A stretch of DNA of 64,000 bases from UBA2387 sp019454665. GTDB lineage: Bacteria > Armatimonadota > Fimbriimonadia > Fimbriimonadales > Fimbriimonadaceae. Made by a program: the position numbers and the translations under genes. Below, piece by piece: positions 32,828 to 42,050 of this stretch (position 1 is the first letter of the stretch; each line of letters opens with the position of its first letter). Where the stretch lies: assembly GCA_045862995.1 (NCBI GenBank), contig BTVX01000007.1, positions 62,001-126,000 on the forward strand, written 5' to 3'. The notes beneath the pieces were generated by a model, which saw only the letters and a program-made list of their open reading frames with translations, ran no database searches and was not told the origin of the DNA.

Positions 32828-33397
32828 TTAGGTTTCGGGAGATTTGAGCTCGTCGTTGCGTGCCTTCAACCTGGCGCGGGTCATCCGCTCGCGCAGGCCG
32901 CCCTCTTTGAGGAACGCCTTCTCCAGCGCGCGGATCTGCTGGTCGAGCAGGTAGTTGGCTTGATGGATGAGGCAGATCGCGATGTTCGCGACCACCTCGG
33001 CTGGGCGTGTTTCAATATATGTCCTATAGGTCTCATACGACTCATCCGCCGAGCGGCCGAGCCCCCGAACGAACAGAGCTTTCCGGTCGTTCTTGTCCCA
33101 CAGGGGCAGGTCGCGAACGAGCAGGAAGTCGCGGTAGTCCTCAAGCAACTCCTCCAGGCTGGCCCGCGCGACGTTCGTGAGCTTGATTTCGGTCTCCTTG
33201 GAGGTGCCCGATGCCATGCTGGCCTCGATGATGTTCTGCTTGCCCGACCTGGCAGCTTGGATCATCTGGTCCACGGTACGATCCCGCTGGTCCAAAAACC
33301 TCTCGCAGAACAGGTGCGTCACCTGAAAGACGATGAGCGCCTTGCGATAGGAAAGTAGGTCGCGATAGCCGCCGTGCGAAGGAATGAACCCGTCCAT
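32828..33397 (-). CDS. Four-helix-bundle protein with suffix domain
   Basis: A 189-residue protein of the same general family as the gene between groES and groEL but of the longer type with a C-terminal extension. The core is QMIQAARSGKQNIIEASMA followed by KLTNVARASLEELLEDYRDFL. The suffix has two more helices (VVANIAICLIHQANYLLDQQI). The function of the family is unknown. It is convergent with groEL, with the terminator between them. A weak AAGGTG ribosome binding site precedes the ATG. Two members of this family within 3 kb on either side of groEL is unusual. Confidence 0.85.
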   Translation of the reverse strand: MDGFIPSHGGYRDLLSYRKALIVFQVTHLFCERFLDQRDRTVDQMIQAARSGKQNIIEASMASGTSKETEIKLTNVARASLEELLEDYRDFLLVRDLPLWDKNDRKALFVRGLGRSADESYETYRTYIETRPAEVVANIAICLIHQANYLLDQQIRALEKAFLKEGGLRERMTRARLKARNDELKSPET

Positions 33398-33403
33398 GAC
33401 ACC

Positions 33404-33432
33404 TTGGGTTGCGGCAGATTACCAGGTAACTT
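33404..33432 (+). promoter_or_regulatory. Promoter of the DinB-like gene
   Basis: TTGGGT at 33404-33409, 17-base spacer, TAACTT at 33427-33432. The -10 box ends 7 bases before the ATG, a leaderless arrangement with a plausible -35. Confidence 0.5.
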
Positions 33433-33439
33433 CGGACGC

Positions 33440-33916
33440 ATGACGTTCGACGACCTCATCGCCGCATGGCGAACGAACAACGCCGTCAACCTCCGGTTGC
33501 TCGACATGTGCACCCTCTCAGACCTCGAACTCAAGCCGGGCAAGGGCAAAACCGTCCGCTCGAACTTCGTCCACATCGTGGGCGTGCGACGGTTGTGGGT
33601 CGAGGAATCGCTCAAGGCCGAGGCCGCCAAGATTCCCAAACTCGATTGGCAAGAAGCCAGTCACGAGGAGATGATCGAAGGACTGAGGGTCAGCAGTCTC
33701 GCGATGGAGGCCCTGTTTGCCAAGCGCGAGGAGAACTCGGGCAAGGGTCGCTGGAGCGCGCCGCTGTTCTTCGGCTACGCCGTCGCCCACGAGGCGCACC
33801 ACCGCAGCCAGGTCGAGATCGCCTTGCGGCTGGCGGGAAGGGGACCCGGCGATGCCGCCCTCCTGGGCCTGTGGGATTGGCCCAAGATCTCCCGCACCTT
33901 CGATTCCGAAAGCTAA
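33440..33916 (+). CDS. DinB/YfiT-like metal-binding four-helix protein
   Basis: A 158-residue protein of the DinB superfamily. The three metal-ligand positions are visible: His in NFVHIVGVR and the pair in AHEAHHRSQVEIALR near the C-terminus. Members bind Zn or Ni, and some are bacillithiol- or mycothiol-dependent transferases. Most have no known reaction. The ATG was chosen from the -10 box; an upstream in-frame extension is unlike the family. It is divergent from the four-helix-bundle gene and convergent with the acyl-CoA dehydrogenase. Confidence 0.82.
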   Translation: MTFDDLIAAWRTNNAVNLRLLDMCTLSDLELKPGKGKTVRSNFVHIVGVRRLWVEESLKAEAAKIPKLDWQEASHEEMIEGLRVSSLAMEALFAKREENSGKGRWSAPLFFGYAVAHEAHHRSQVEIALRLAGRGPGDAALLGLWDWPKISRTFDSES

Positions 33917-33920
33917 AGGG

Positions 33921-35480
33921 CTACAGAGGGCCGGAGACGCCGCCAAGCGCTTCGATGGAAGGGACGGGGTCCAGTGCGGTCAACGCCACCGATTCCCCCG
34001 TGACGAGCGCGAACGCCCGCGCGGCCTGACCGTTCGCCCAGAACCGGAACAAGTCGCTGGCCGCATGGTGCAACGGGTTGCCGGTTTGCATGGCCCGTAG
34101 CCGCGCGCTCTGCTCGGCGTAGGTCAGCATCGCCAGATCGGCTTGCGCGCCTTGGCGCACCTGGTCGGAGACTTCGACCCGCATGGCTCGCCCCGCCAAC
34201 TCGCTGATGAACGAATCGCCCACCGACTCAAGCAACCCCTTGCGGCGCATGCGGTCGGCGATGAACACGCGGTTGATCTCGTTGGTCCCCTCGTAGATGC
34301 GGCTGACGCGGGCATCGCGGTAGTGCCTCGCGGCGGGGAACTCCTCCGAGAACCCGTAGCCCCCGTACACCTGGAGCGATTCGTCCACGATGAACGCTTC
34401 GGCCTCGGTCGCCAGCACCTTGCACAGGCTGCACTCGATGGCGAACTCCTCGCACGCCTTGCGGTTGCCGTCCACGGTGCCCGCATGTTCGGCGAACGCC
34501 TGGTCGATCAGAGCCCCCGTGCGGTAGATGCACGACTCGGCGGCGTAGAAGCGTGCCGCCATCTCGGCGAACTTCTGCCGGATCAAGCCGAACTCGGCGA
34601 TCGGGCGACCGAACTGCTTGCGCTCGCGGGCGTACTGCGCCGCCCGAGTCATCGAGTCCCGGGCCGGCCCGAGCGACATGCTCGCCAGTTTGAAGCGACC
34701 CAAGTTCAACGCGTTGAACGCCACCTGGTGGCCCTTGCCGACCTCGTGCAACACGTTGGCCTCGGGCACAAAGGCGTCGCTCAGCACCAGGCGGGCGGTG
34801 GAAGAACCCTTCAGGCCGAGCTTGTGCTCCTCGCGTTCCACGAGCAACCCGGGCGTGTCGCGCTCGATGAGAAAGCCGGTGAACTGGTCGCCGTTGACCT
34901 TGGCGAACACCGTGAACAGGTCGGCCCATTGGGCGTTGCTGATCCACATCTTGGTGCCCGTGAGCCGGTAGCCGCCATCGCACGGTACGGCCCGTGTCGT
35001 GGCCGAGAGCGCATCGCTGCCGCTGTTGGGTTCGCTCAGGGCATAGGCGCCGATCCACTCGCCCGAGACGATCTTGGGCAGGTATCGCCGCTTCTGGTCC
35101 TCGGTGCCGAACAGGGCCAGCCCCGCGACCGAGATGCCGCACGTGATGCCGTAGGTCACGCTGAACGAGGCGTCCTGGCTCATAAACTCAAGAATCCGCG
35201 CGGCCAGGTTCTTGGAGAGTCCCAGCCCGCCATACGCTTCCGGCGCATCCACGCCGCAGAACCCAAGGGCCGCGGCGCGCCGGACGAGGTCGGGCATGAG
35301 GCCCGGTTCCTGCTTTTCGAGCCGTTCGGCGAGTGGGAGGACTTCCTTGCGGGCGAACTCCTCGGCCATCTGGATCATGAGCGCTTCGTCGCCCGCGAAG
35401 TCCTCGGGCGTGAAGATGCGTTCGGGGATTGCGGAGAAAAACGAGCCGCCATTGGCGCGTGGAAGGGAAGTGACCGACAT
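33921..35480 (-). CDS. Acyl-CoA dehydrogenase
   Basis: A 519-residue FAD enzyme that introduces a trans-2 double bond into acyl-CoA. The N-terminal helical domain is followed by the FAD/substrate signature ALSEPNSGSDA and the beta-domain GTKMWISNA. The C-terminal domain has RKQFGRPIAEF and the catalytic Glu in RIYEGTNEINR. A C-terminal extension of about 130 residues makes it longer than the usual 380-residue enzymes and similar to the very-long-chain or FadE12-like type. It is a single gene, with no other beta-oxidation gene beside it. The open frame upstream of this ATG is antisense to the next gene and is not coding. Confidence 0.93.
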   Translation of the reverse strand: MSVTSLPRANGGSFFSAIPERIFTPEDFAGDEALMIQMAEEFARKEVLPLAERLEKQEPGLMPDLVRRAAALGFCGVDAPEAYGGLGLSKNLAARILEFMSQDASFSVTYGITCGISVAGLALFGTEDQKRRYLPKIVSGEWIGAYALSEPNSGSDALSATTRAVPCDGGYRLTGTKMWISNAQWADLFTVFAKVNGDQFTGFLIERDTPGLLVEREEHKLGLKGSSTARLVLSDAFVPEANVLHEVGKGHQVAFNALNLGRFKLASMSLGPARDSMTRAAQYARERKQFGRPIAEFGLIRQKFAEMAARFYAAESCIYRTGALIDQAFAEHAGTVDGNRKACEEFAIECSLCKVLATEAEAFIVDESLQVYGGYGFSEEFPAARHYRDARVSRIYEGTNEINRVFIADRMRRKGLLESVGDSFISELAGRAMRVEVSDQVRQGAQADLAMLTYAEQSARLRAMQTGNPLHHAASDLFRFWANGQAARAFALVTGESVALTALDPVPSIEALGGVSGPL

Positions 35481-35540
35481 CGTTGTGGACCGCTCACGAT
35501 TATGGCCCGTGCTTCGCCGCAGGTAAGATGGGCTTCGGTC

Positions 35541-36248
35541 ATGGCGATCGGACGCGAAAGCTTTTTCTGGCACAAGCTGCACTCGTTGACCGGCATTCTG
35601 CCGATCGGCTTCTACATGATCCAGCACCTGACGTTGAACTCGTTCAGCTTGGCGGGGGCGGACAAGTTCAACGGCGTTATCGGCTTCTTCGCGGCCATTC
35701 CCGCCCACGTGCTGCTGGTGCTCGAGATCGGCGTTCTCGGGCTGCCGATCCTGTTCCACTCGATCTACGGGTTGTTCATCACCGCGCGAGCCGACCTGAA
35801 CTACGCGAACCCGAAGTACCGCTTCGCTCAGAACCGGATGTTCCTGTTTCAGCGCATCACGGGCGTGGCGCTGTTCTTCTTCCTCATCGCGCACGTCATG
35901 ACGACGACGGTGGTCGCAAAGCTCAAGGGCCACGAACACATCGAGTTCGCGGCTTGGCACGCCAAGCTCACGGCCAACGGCAATATCGTCCTGATCCTGT
36001 ACATGATCGGCGTGGTCGCGGCCGCGTATCACCTGGCCTACGGCATCTGGAACTTCTGCATCCGGTGGGGCATCACGGTGAGCGAGGTCTCCCAGCGGCG
36101 GATGCAGGCGTTCTCGTTCGGCTTCTTCTGGTTCTGCGTGCTGCTCGGTTGGGCGGCGTTGTTCGGCTTCGTTCGGGGCGATTCGTCGGCATCGGGGCAG
36201 GCGCACGTTCAAGCCGCGCCCTCGGTCGTCGCGTCCGGAACCCGCTGA
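35541..36248 (+). CDS. sdhC: Succinate dehydrogenase cytochrome b558 subunit (SdhC type)
   Basis: A 235-residue membrane protein with five helices, the single-subunit anchor of Bacillus-type (type B) succinate dehydrogenases. It has the haem-ligand type His residues in FFWHKLHSLTG, MIQHLTLNSF, FLIAHVMTTT and YHLAYGIWNF. It would hold SdhA and SdhB on the membrane and pass electrons to quinone. No sdhA or sdhB is found in the window, which is unusual, since the three normally form an operon. The ATG follows a TAAGAT element by 11 bases. Confidence 0.88.
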   Translation: MAIGRESFFWHKLHSLTGILPIGFYMIQHLTLNSFSLAGADKFNGVIGFFAAIPAHVLLVLEIGVLGLPILFHSIYGLFITARADLNYANPKYRFAQNRMFLFQRITGVALFFFLIAHVMTTTVVAKLKGHEHIEFAAWHAKLTANGNIVLILYMIGVVAAAYHLAYGIWNFCIRWGITVSEVSQRRMQAFSFGFFWFCVLLGWAALFGFVRGDSSASGQAHVQAAPSVVASGTR

Positions 36249-36299
36249 CGCGTGGGCCCCCGGAACTCCGGCGGGGCATAATGGCCGTAGGACTGATTT

Positions 36300-37397
36300 A
36301 TGCTCCACGTCGCCGCCGCTCTCGTGTTCGCGTCTGTCGGACAGGCGTCCGGCCCCCTGCCCAAAGTCAGGGCGTTTCTGAACTCCAAACAGTTGGAGGC
36401 GTCCTATTCCGTGGCCGTCAGCGGCAAGGCGTTCGGCACGGCCAGTCTCAAGATCCGCCGTTCGACGGACCTCCTGTTCACGATGAAGACGGACGAGGAG
36501 GACTATGCGCTGGTGATCACGCCGCGACAGGTCCGCGAGTTGGAGCGGTCGAGCAAGCACTACCACGAGTTCCGGCCCATCGGCCGACTGCTGATCCCGC
36601 CGAGCGAGATTTCGCCGACTCAGGGGTTCATGATCGCCGACTGGGTCCTGGTCGGCGACATTGGAGCGATGATGCCACCCGGATTCAAGTCGGTCTCCAA
36701 GGGCAAGACCAAGGTCGGCAACCGCGATGTGGAGCACACGCAGATCACCTATGACAGCCCGATGGCCAGCGGATCGCTCGACCTGATGACCGATGCCGAT
36801 GGCCGCCCATGGGAAGCCCGATGGCGCACGATGACGCCGACGGGGGTGATGGACTACAAGTACACGTTCACCAGCTGGTCGAACGCGCCCAAGTTCACGG
36901 ATGCGACCTTCCGGCTCGACATTCCGGTCGGCTTCGTCCCCGCGTTTGTCAAGGACCCCTCCGACCCTGCCACGGTGGATGATCGGTTCCCCGCCACCTC
37001 GTGGAAGACCGCGTCCGGCACGGCCGACCCCTTGAAACTGGCCGCGGGTACCGCTTTTCTGCTGGTCCTTGGCGCGGAGCAGTGCGACATCACGCCGCGA
37101 GCGAAGGGCCTGTTCGGCAAAATGGCGCAGGCGGCCCAGTCGGCGAAGGTCAAAGTCTTCTATGGCACCTTGCGGGCCAAGACCAACAGCCCGGCATTGG
37201 TGCCCGGCGTGCCGCATCTGCGCGACGAATCGGGCGCGGCGGCCAAGGCGCTGCGAATCCAAGCGACGCCCATGGTGTTTCTGGTGGACAAGAACGGCAT
37301 CCTGCGGCGCGCGTGGCTTGGATACGACCCCAAGAAGGATGCGGTGGTCCTCAAGGAACTCGCCCAGGGGATCGAGTTGCTGAGCAAGAGCCGCTGA
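36300..37397 (+). CDS. Secreted LolA-like domain fused to a thioredoxin-like domain without CxxC
   Basis: A 365-residue protein with a short signal peptide (MLHVAAALVFASVGQA). Residues about 20-230 resemble the LolA/DUF2092 half-barrel (FTMKTDEEDYALVITPRQVRELE, GNRDVEHTQITYDS). Residues about 245-365 have a thioredoxin-like order: a first strand (AGTAFLLVLGAEQC), a central helix pair, the cis-Pro-type ATPMVFLVDKNG and a final strand. Where thioredoxins have WCxxC there is a single Cys (EQCDIT), so disulfide exchange is unlikely. It may bind lipids or act as a stress sensor. It lies 51 bases after sdhC. Function unknown. Confidence 0.68.
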   Translation: MLHVAAALVFASVGQASGPLPKVRAFLNSKQLEASYSVAVSGKAFGTASLKIRRSTDLLFTMKTDEEDYALVITPRQVRELERSSKHYHEFRPIGRLLIPPSEISPTQGFMIADWVLVGDIGAMMPPGFKSVSKGKTKVGNRDVEHTQITYDSPMASGSLDLMTDADGRPWEARWRTMTPTGVMDYKYTFTSWSNAPKFTDATFRLDIPVGFVPAFVKDPSDPATVDDRFPATSWKTASGTADPLKLAAGTAFLLVLGAEQCDITPRAKGLFGKMAQAAQSAKVKVFYGTLRAKTNSPALVPGVPHLRDESGAAAKALRIQATPMVFLVDKNGILRRAWLGYDPKKDAVVLKELAQGIELLSKSR

Positions 37398-37495
37398 GCC
37401 TGGGCGAGTGGTGAATCCAGCGCCGCGAACCGAAGCTTAGATTGGTGGAAGGACGCCTGCACAATCAGGTGGGTTGGAGCGTGTCATCATTGGCT

Positions 37496-40400
37496 ATGCT
37501 CCTGCGCCCTCGTTTTTGGCTTTGTTCGCTCACGCTGATGGCTGGTTCGCTGGCCCTGGCGCAGGGGCGGCCGGCCGAATTGGTCTGGGGCAAGGTCTTT
37601 GAACGCCACACGCCGAGTTTCCGGTTCGCCGATGCGGCCGATTGGACCGTCGCGACCTCCGGCGACGCGCAGGGCGCGATCTCGGTGGGCACCCAAGCCG
37701 ACCTCTGGGGCCGGCCCACGGCTCGCATCCAATACAAAGGCTCGGGAGACCCGTTCTCGAAGCCCGTCTTGGTGGCGATGCCCCCCGTGCCGCTGCGCAT
37801 TCCTGATGGATCGGACAAGGCGCAGCTGTGGCTCGACGGCAACCGTTGGGCGCATCTGTTCCCGCAGGAGTACCCGAGCGTCAAGATCGGCCTTTTGCTG
37901 CAGGACGCCGCTGGCAACGTGATCCAACACCCGATCCACGAGGTGCAATGGGAGGGTTGGTATTGCGCTGCCGCGAAGCTCCCCCAGGAGTTCAGGACCG
38001 GTGCCAGCCTGGTCGGCATCGCCATCGAAGGCGGCTGGCAGACCGACTTTCGCGACCTCTACTTCGATTCGATCCGCTTCTTCAACGACGGCAGCGGAGC
38101 GCTGGACTTCGGCGCGCGTCCGCAGCGGAACCTGACGCCGTTCGAGGGGCAAAGCACGGGAGCGAACCTCGGTGCGATCCGGCTCGAGTTCCCGACGCGG
38201 GAGTCCACCATTCTGCCGCTGCAACTGGGCGGCAGCTACACGAACGCGGCCAGTGTGCGCGGCGGGGCGTTCGTTTTCGCCTACGACGGCAAGGACGCCA
38301 GGATTCGGTTCGCGTTCGATCCCCGAAAGGCGCTTGCAGGTCTACACGCTTGGATGGCCGCCGGGACGGCGGGCGACCCACGCCTCGCCGCCGAGAAGAC
38401 CCCCGACGCCGCCCTGATTCCCGCGCTGCCCGCCCCGAGCGAGAAGTCGCAACGAGCGTCAGGTGTGTCCGAGTTCGCGGGGCTTGCGTTCGACATGCCT
38501 TACGTGGGCCAACTCACGAGCGGCGCCGCCTGGAAGCTGTACAACGGCGACGCCCGTGGCGAGCTGACCGAGGCGTTCCTTGAGAACAACACCGCCGTCG
38601 CCCGCTACGCCGATGGCACGGAACTACGCGTCAAGCTGGTCCAGAAGAGCCTCGTGGTGGACGTCGTCAACCGAACGGGCAACGCCGCCGAACTCGACTT
38701 CGGCGCGATCGCGGGTCTTGCCGGAGCCCAGACCATCCGCGTGCCGCTGCTGACCTATCGAGGCGATTCTCCTGCCGTCGCGATGGCTCGGCAAGGCGAC
38801 CAAACCGTGTTCACCAGCCTGTGGCTCGACCCCTACCGATCGAACGCCACCGAGCCTTACGGCGGCGCGTGGACGCAAGGCGACCTCACGCGCATCAACG
38901 GAGGCGTCCGCTACCACCTGCTGTCCAACGTCACGATCAACCCGATGTTCGAACGGTTGTTCCTGACCGTCTCGCCGAGGTTCGAAGAGGTCCTGCCGAC
39001 CGTTCCGAACCCGACGGGCCTGTATTCCGCCCGCGCGGCGGATTGGGTGGCCTTCCGGGGCCGCATGACGCAGGATTACGCCGAGGAACTCAGCCTCGTG
39101 GCCCGCTACCGCAATCTTGGCCTCGACCCCGTGCTGTACGTCTCCGGACCCGGGATGTGGCAGGACACGGACGAGAGCACGGCCTTCCGCCTGGTCGGCG
39201 CGCCCGGCAAGGGAGGGGAAGCCGGACTGAGAGACTTTGCCCAAGGGCTCAAGGGTATGGGCTGGAACTCGGCCTTCTGGATGAACGTCACGGACGCTTC
39301 GCCAACGAGCGCCATCTGGAACGAGAGCGACCTGATCCACGACAGCCGGGGCGAATGGCGGATCACCGACCTCCGCCGCTACGGCATCAAGCCCCTCAAG
39401 GCCCTGGAGTTCCAGCAGCAGTACGCGACCCAGCTGAAGACCCGCTACCAGCCTGGAGCGATGTACGCCGAGAAGCTGACCAGCGAGAAGCCTTGGTGGC
39501 TCACCGACATGGACGGCCGCGTGTATGGGTCGGGCTCGTTCAGCCAGACGATCTACGCCATCGGCGACTTCCTTCGCAACCAATCGCGCCTCATGGAGGC
39601 GCCCGTCATCGGCGAAGGCACGTTCCAGTGGCTCTACGCGGGCCTCTCCGACGGCAACTTCCTGGACGATGCCGAAGGCGACGACTTCCTCACCCAGCCC
39701 CTGCTCCCGGTCTTTGCCCTGATGCAGATCCACACCAAGGAGATCGGTTTCGGCGGCGGGCGGATCGGGGCACGCCTCGAAGCCGCGAAAGACAACCCGG
39801 ACGAACTCTCCTCGGTCGTGGACCAGTTCTTGGCGACGACGGTGGCCTATGGCAACAACGGCGTGCTGATCCCGCGCGAGTACGGGTTGAACCTGACGAT
39901 GCGCTCGTTCTACATGATGCAGCAACTTCAGCGCCGGTACGCCCTGCAGGCTCCCGTGCGGATCGCTTATTGGGACGGCCTGACCGAGCGCACGGTGAGC
40001 GAAGCCGTCCGCATGGGGCTTCCCGCTCGCCAGCGGCAGATGATCGTGGACTACGCCAACGGGTTGCGGGTCTGGGTGAACGCCAACCCGAGCATGGGCA
40101 TGACGGGCCGCATCGGCGAAGCGACGCTCAACATCGCGCCGGGCGGGTTTGCCGCTTACAAGAAGGGCGACTTCCTCACGGTCTCGGGCGCGATCGTCAC
40201 CGATTTCGAGGGGCTCGGCGGGTTCACCATGATGGGCTCTTCGCGCACCGACTACTCGCGGAGCGCCGCCTACGTCTATCTGGACGGTCGCGGACGCTTG
40301 TTCCGGGCGCCGGAAGGCGAGTCGGATGGCGCCCTCGCGATTCGCCCTATCGGGCCGATCCAACTGGAACTCATCCACGGCTCGGGCACTCGCCTGGGGG

Positions 40401-40555
40401 TCAATCGGCCGTTCAAGATGAAGGGCAAGTGCACGTCGGTCGAGGCGTTCTCCGAGATCGGCGCGTCGCTGGGCCAAGCCCAGTTCACCGATGACGGCAA
40501 GACGACCATCATTTCGCCCGTGAAGGATGCCGTCCGTTACGTCGTGACGTTCTAA
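37496..40555 (+). CDS. Large secreted protein, possible glycoside-hydrolase-like
   Basis: A 1019-residue protein with a signal peptide (MLLRPRFWLCSLTLMAGSLALAQG). The N-terminal 200 residues are beta-rich and resemble a carbohydrate-binding or jelly-roll domain (FADAADWTVATSG). The central 350 residues have the strand/helix alternation of a TIM barrel with acidic strand ends (LYVSGPGMWQDTDE, GWNSAFWMNVTDA, APVIGEGTFQWLYAGLSDG). The C-terminal part is again beta-rich. DUF5696-type or other glycosidases have a similar layout, but no catalytic pair can be assigned safely. It is followed by an S10 peptidase with its own promoter. Confidence 0.55.
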   Translation: MLLRPRFWLCSLTLMAGSLALAQGRPAELVWGKVFERHTPSFRFADAADWTVATSGDAQGAISVGTQADLWGRPTARIQYKGSGDPFSKPVLVAMPPVPLRIPDGSDKAQLWLDGNRWAHLFPQEYPSVKIGLLLQDAAGNVIQHPIHEVQWEGWYCAAAKLPQEFRTGASLVGIAIEGGWQTDFRDLYFDSIRFFNDGSGALDFGARPQRNLTPFEGQSTGANLGAIRLEFPTRESTILPLQLGGSYTNAASVRGGAFVFAYDGKDARIRFAFDPRKALAGLHAWMAAGTAGDPRLAAEKTPDAALIPALPAPSEKSQRASGVSEFAGLAFDMPYVGQLTSGAAWKLYNGDARGELTEAFLENNTAVARYADGTELRVKLVQKSLVVDVVNRTGNAAELDFGAIAGLAGAQTIRVPLLTYRGDSPAVAMARQGDQTVFTSLWLDPYRSNATEPYGGAWTQGDLTRINGGVRYHLLSNVTINPMFERLFLTVSPRFEEVLPTVPNPTGLYSARAADWVAFRGRMTQDYAEELSLVARYRNLGLDPVLYVSGPGMWQDTDESTAFRLVGAPGKGGEAGLRDFAQGLKGMGWNSAFWMNVTDASPTSAIWNESDLIHDSRGEWRITDLRRYGIKPLKALEFQQQYATQLKTRYQPGAMYAEKLTSEKPWWLTDMDGRVYGSGSFSQTIYAIGDFLRNQSRLMEAPVIGEGTFQWLYAGLSDGNFLDDAEGDDFLTQPLLPVFALMQIHTKEIGFGGGRIGARLEAAKDNPDELSSVVDQFLATTVAYGNNGVLIPREYGLNLTMRSFYMMQQLQRRYALQAPVRIAYWDGLTERTVSEAVRMGLPARQRQMIVDYANGLRVWVNANPSMGMTGRIGEATLNIAPGGFAAYKKGDFLTVSGAIVTDFEGLGGFTMMGSSRTDYSRSAAYVYLDGRGRLFRAPEGESDGALAIRPIGPIQLELIHGSGTRLGVNRPFKMKGKCTSVEAFSEIGASLGQAQFTDDGKTTIISPVKDAVRYVVTF

Positions 40556-40581
40556 AGTCGCAGTCGGGCATGCCGTCCAAG

Positions 40582-40587
40582 TAACAT
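40582..40587 (+). promoter_or_regulatory. -10 box (TAACAT) of the S10 peptidase gene, leaderless type
   Basis: TAACAT ends 7 bases before ATG 40595. An earlier in-frame ATG at 40586 overlaps the box and is therefore a less likely start. Confidence 0.45.
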
Positions 40588-40594
40588 GGACTTC

Positions 40595-42046
40595 ATGCCC
40601 GAGCAACCCAACGCGACCCCGGAAGCCAAGCCGACGCCCGAGCCAGAACCCGCACCCGTGGTGCGCGAACACACAGGCACTTTCGGCGGCCAGACGATCC
40701 GCTACCGGACCACCACCGGGCGGATGGAGATCAAGAACGCCAAGGGCGAGACCGAGGGGCGGATTTTCTACATCGCGTACGAGAAGCTCGATGTGGAAGA
40801 AGGAGAGCGCCGTCCGCTCATGTTCTCGTTCAACGGCGGACCGGGTTCGGCGTCGGTCTGGCTGCACTTCGGTGCGCTCGGGCCGAAGCGGGTGCGCATG
40901 GAAGACGAAGGACACCTGCCGCCCGCACCCTATGAACTCGTGGACAACCCCGCTTCGTGGCTGGAGCACACGGACCTGGTGTTCATTGACCCCGTGGGCA
41001 CGGGCTACAGCCGCCCCGAGACACCCGAACTCGGCGAGAAGTTCTGGGGCATTCAGGGCGACATCGAGTCCATCGGCGAGTTCATCCGCCTCTTCCTGAC
41101 CAAGTTCGAGCGGTGGTCGTCGCCGCTGTTCCTCGTGGGCGAGAGCTACGGCACCACACGGGCGGCGGGCTTGGCGGGCTATCTGGTGGATCGGGGCATC
41201 GCGTTCAACGGCATCCTGCTCGTGTCCTCGATCCTCAACTTCCAAACGGCCCGGTTCAACATCGGGAACGACTTGCCGTACATCCTGTTCCTGCCGACCT
41301 ATGCGGCGACGGCTTGGTACCACGGCAAGGTGGATCGCAAACGATACCCGGACCTGCGGGCGTTCCTCGACGAAGTAGGCCAGTGGGCGAATTCCGAGTA
41401 CGTGGCCGCGCTCGCCTTGGGCGACCAATTGCCCGCCAAACGGCGCTCTGCGCTCATTGCACGCATGGCCGCTTACACGGGGCTCTCGAAGGACTATCTC
41501 GATCGCGCCGACTGCCGCATCGAAATCATGGGATTCTGCAAGGAACTCATGCGCAAGGAGCGTCGCACGGTCGGGCGGCTCGACACGCGCTTCCTCGGCA
41601 TTGACCTGCGTCAGAACGCCGACAAGTTCGAGCACGACCCCTCGATGACCGCCATCCGGCCCCCGTACACGGCGATGGCCAACGACTATTACCGGCGAAC
41701 GCTGGGCTACCAGACCGACATGCCGTACCACATCCTGGGCGAAGGCATCGAGAAGCCGTGGAACTGGGGTTCGGCGGGCGAGGGACATCCGGACACCAGC
41801 GAAGCCTTGCGGCGGGCCATGTCGCGGAACCCGCACATGAAGGTGTTCGTGGCCTCCGGATTCTACGATCTGGCGACCCCGTTCTTCGCCACCGAGTACA
41901 CCATCGCGCACATGGGCCTTGACCCCGAGATCCGAGGCAACATCCAGACCGCCGAGTACGAGGCCGGCCACATGATGTACATCGCCGTGCGCGAGTTGGA
42001 CAAGCTGGCCGGCGACGCCGCCTCGTTCATCAGGGCCTCGCTTTAG
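40595..42046 (+). CDS. Serine carboxypeptidase-like peptidase (family S10)
   Basis: A 483-residue alpha/beta-hydrolase of peptidase family S10. The oxyanion motif FNGGPGSAS, the nucleophile GESYGTTR (Ser184), the acid in FVASGFYDLATP and the catalytic His in YEAGHMMYI form a complete set. S10 enzymes remove C-terminal residues at acid pH. Bacterial members are often periplasmic, but no signal peptide is seen here; the N-terminus is a Pro/Glu-rich tail. ATG 40595 was chosen by its -10 box. The EamA transporter gene starts 4 bases after the stop, so they form an operon. Confidence 0.9.
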   Translation: MPEQPNATPEAKPTPEPEPAPVVREHTGTFGGQTIRYRTTTGRMEIKNAKGETEGRIFYIAYEKLDVEEGERRPLMFSFNGGPGSASVWLHFGALGPKRVRMEDEGHLPPAPYELVDNPASWLEHTDLVFIDPVGTGYSRPETPELGEKFWGIQGDIESIGEFIRLFLTKFERWSSPLFLVGESYGTTRAAGLAGYLVDRGIAFNGILLVSSILNFQTARFNIGNDLPYILFLPTYAATAWYHGKVDRKRYPDLRAFLDEVGQWANSEYVAALALGDQLPAKRRSALIARMAAYTGLSKDYLDRADCRIEIMGFCKELMRKERRTVGRLDTRFLGIDLRQNADKFEHDPSMTAIRPPYTAMANDYYRRTLGYQTDMPYHILGEGIEKPWNWGSAGEGHPDTSEALRRAMSRNPHMKVFVASGFYDLATPFFATEYTIAHMGLDPEIRGNIQTAEYEAGHMMYIAVRELDKLAGDAASFIRASL

Positions 42047-42050
42047 TCGC

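Noticed and set aside
35481..37262. A very long open frame on the minus strand continuous with the acyl-CoA dehydrogenase
   Set aside because: The upstream part is Arg/His-rich, antisense to sdhC and the LolA/thioredoxin-like gene, and has no domain pattern. The dehydrogenase starts at ATG 35480.
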